From Perkinsus chesapeaki (Eukaryota > Perkinsozoa > Perkinsida > Perkinsidae): a stretch of 23,519 bases of DNA. Below are positions 21,853 through 23,519 of the stretch, one piece after another. The notes below the pieces were generated by a model. That model saw only the letters and a list, made by a program, of their open reading frames with translations. It was not told the DNA's origin and did no database searches. The stretch lies in NCBI GenBank assembly GCA_013115145.1, contig JAAPAO010000016.1:109557-133075 (forward strand). Direction: 5' to 3'. Position 1 is the stretch's first letter; each line of letters begins with the position of its first letter. Made by a program: the position numbers and the translations under genes.

Positions 21853-23393
21853 CTATTCTGTCGCAATTTCCTGCGGCGCGGCGGCGGTCAGCGCGGTAAC
21901 AACCAAGGCATAGACCGAATACGCCACAGCGTTGTGCTGAAAAATAAGATGTAGTTCTGGAACGAATGGTGACGCTTACTGGAAAGGCTCGAATGATCGC
22001 TGCACTAAGTCCTTTGTAGAAGCGTCGAACGCCACCGGCTTTATAAAGGTCGCTGACACAACTACGGAAGCACGCCCAAGTGCGCTCTGAAAGAGATGCG
22101 TGCGCATGCGTGCATAGTTTTGTGTGCTACCATTAATTTTCTGTCCCTGCATATTCGCCTTAATAACGTCCATTGGGAAGACTGCTGTCCAGAATATCGA
22201 GCCGCTGATTCCACCAGAAAGCATGAGCGTCCATGTTGGCAATTTCGCTACAGACTGTTCACTTGAATCGCCGTACATGTGCCTAATCGATGATCACATG
22301 AGGTCGCAAGTCAACCTAAAGATACGCCTACTCTGCAAACTGATTTCTCAGATACTCGAAGGTCGGGTAAGATATGCTCCATCCGACCACATTACGCATG
22401 CACATCGCAGTAAGGCCCATATTATAAGCTCGAGAGCCAATCACCTACACCAAAAACCGCGCGCCATGAAATTCAACAGTACTGCCTGATAAACCTACCT
22501 GCTTGACGCAGTCTACAAGACCGCGATAGACACTTCCGAGGTGCTCTGCGCGACGAACGGCCACCGCCTGAAAAGGGAGACAATTCTTGTGTCGCGATTC
22601 CTGTACTAACTATGACTCATTGGTATTGCCAGCGGTGACAGCAGAGATGGAACCTTTCGCTACCACAACTTCGACCATACAGCTTGTTCGATTACACACT
22701 CATCATAATAGATGCAGCAACGGCGGCGGCGGCGGTTTATTTGCTGCTCTATTCCCCTTCTATGAGTTATAAGTATTGCACACTACCAGACAAAGGATGA
22801 ACTATTGCACCATCAGTTCGCAGCGCTACCTAATCCACCATACTCTTTCATTGCAATACATTTTAACACCCTTATCTCTAGCACCGTAGTCTAGTACATA
22901 TCTCTTACTTATCCTCTAATATTCCTCACTCCATCCAACTGACTAATACTTACTCCAAGTACGGTAAATCCCGCACAGTAATACCACAACGCTCAGCCTT
23001 TATAGCCAACACAAGTGGTTATTATTCTCACACCTCTATCTATATGCCAAGCCTTATTACATGATTCACCACGGAAGTGTACTCAGAAGTCGCCACATTC
23101 ATCGAGGCACTAAGGCCCCTCACATACTGCATCTGTAATTGAAGCTTTACAACCTCAAACGGGCATCCGATAACTGCCGCTGCGAATCCCGCAGTAGCGC
23201 CTGTTCACCAAAATCGCACTATAAAGGTTTTAGATACCCATCCCCTCACCAGAGAGCGCTGCCGTTTTGGCTGGACTGAAACTGTTATTCTCGCTCTGCC
23301 TTAGTTTTGTACTCATATAGCCGTACACGCCAAATGCTACCATTCCCATGGCGACATCGCCGACCATTGGGGAAGATACTCCTTTATAGAAAC
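21853..23393 (-). CDS. mitochondrial carrier family protein, 5' end outside
   Basis: Seven in-phase exons: 23393-23250, 23200-23061, 22567-22499, 22444-22332, 22282-22074, 22038-21980, 21936-21853, giving 272 codons up to the TAG. The product is a three-repeat inner-membrane carrier. The second repeat has CPFEVVK and the third has FPMDVIK, the Px[DE]xx[KR] signature that closes odd-numbered helices. Even-helix segments include GFYKGVSSPMVGDVAMGMVA, RNVVGWSISYPTFEYLR and GGVRRFYKGLSAAIIRAFP. The first signature and helix 1 must lie in exons beyond the right edge, because the intron upstream of 23393 runs into the edge repeat. The substrate cannot be read safely; residues resemble the carnitine/ornithine/basic amino acid branch only loosely. 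Introns are 35, 43, 49, 49, 54 and 493 nt; the 35-nt one (22039-22073) is the shortest supported in the window. Confidence 0.9.
22568..23060 (-). other. 493-nt intron of the carrier gene
   Basis: Bounded by gtaata at 23060 (donor, - strand) and ttttcag at 22568. It contains a short (CGG)n run near 22722 and otherwise nothing recognisable. It is the only long intron in the visible part of the carrier. Confidence 0.75.
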
Positions 23394-23437
23394 CTATCAT
23401 ACGGGAAAGTATATAACGAAAAACAATGATCATGTAA

Positions 23438-23519
23438 AGATATTATATAAATGCAATGGTGATATATGGATAATATATAAATGCAATGGTGATATATGGA
23501 TAATATATAAATGCAATGG
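23438..23519. repeat. 30-bp AT-rich tandem repeat at right edge
   Basis: The unit starts at 23451, 23481 and 23511 (last copy cut by the edge) and contains atgcaatggtgatatatgga. A partial, diverged copy precedes it at about 23438-23450. It lies in the carrier's upstream intron and continues beyond the window, so the full copy number is unknown. Confidence 0.93.

Overview
The window looks like nuclear DNA of a protist, most likely an alveolate of the Perkinsus type. It holds a calcium-dependent protein kinase (a class found in plants and alveolates), a CRT-like vacuolar transporter and a mitochondrial carrier. Every gene is cut by many GT-AG introns, most only 35-65 nt long, mixed with a second class of about 300-600 nt. 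The genus is an inference from gene content and intron style; no marker gene here proves it. Because of the introns, most long open frames are only pieces of genes. I rebuilt the genes by joining exons whose phases agree and whose translations match known families.

Layout. Bases 1-275 are a 27-bp tandem repeat. From about 464 to 14064 all recognised genes lie on the + strand: a LonA-type ATP-dependent protease (about 464-9651, roughly 24 exons), a universal-stress-protein-like gene (10144-11399, 6 exons) and a CDPK (11529-14064, 10 exons). From 15636 to the right edge all recognised genes lie on the - strand. Read in their own direction these are a mitochondrial carrier (5' end outside the window, stop at 21853), a CRT-like transporter (about 20660 to 19033), an unrecognised gene (from 19005 down), a possible very small gene (17300-16995) and a GNAT acetyltransferase (about 16990-15636). 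The two blocks converge on a 1.57-kb gap with short tandem repeats. The right edge is a 30-bp AT-rich tandem repeat in an intron of the carrier.

The most unusual spot is the longest Lon intron (about 3387-4839). It contains the C-terminal catalytic part of a tyrosine recombinase, a 14-bp inverted repeat and an opposite-strand open frame, as if a mobile element had landed there and been tolerated as intron. Several strong hairpins sit elsewhere in introns and gaps.

The genes do not form one pathway. Lon does protein quality control in an organelle, the Usp-like protein suggests stress response, the CDPK reads calcium, and the carrier and CRT-like protein move solutes across organelle membranes. 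Tight spacing on both strands (129, 27 and about 4 bp between some neighbours) would suit the spliced-leader trans-splicing known from perkinsids and dinoflagellates, but no spliced-leader evidence is visible in the window.
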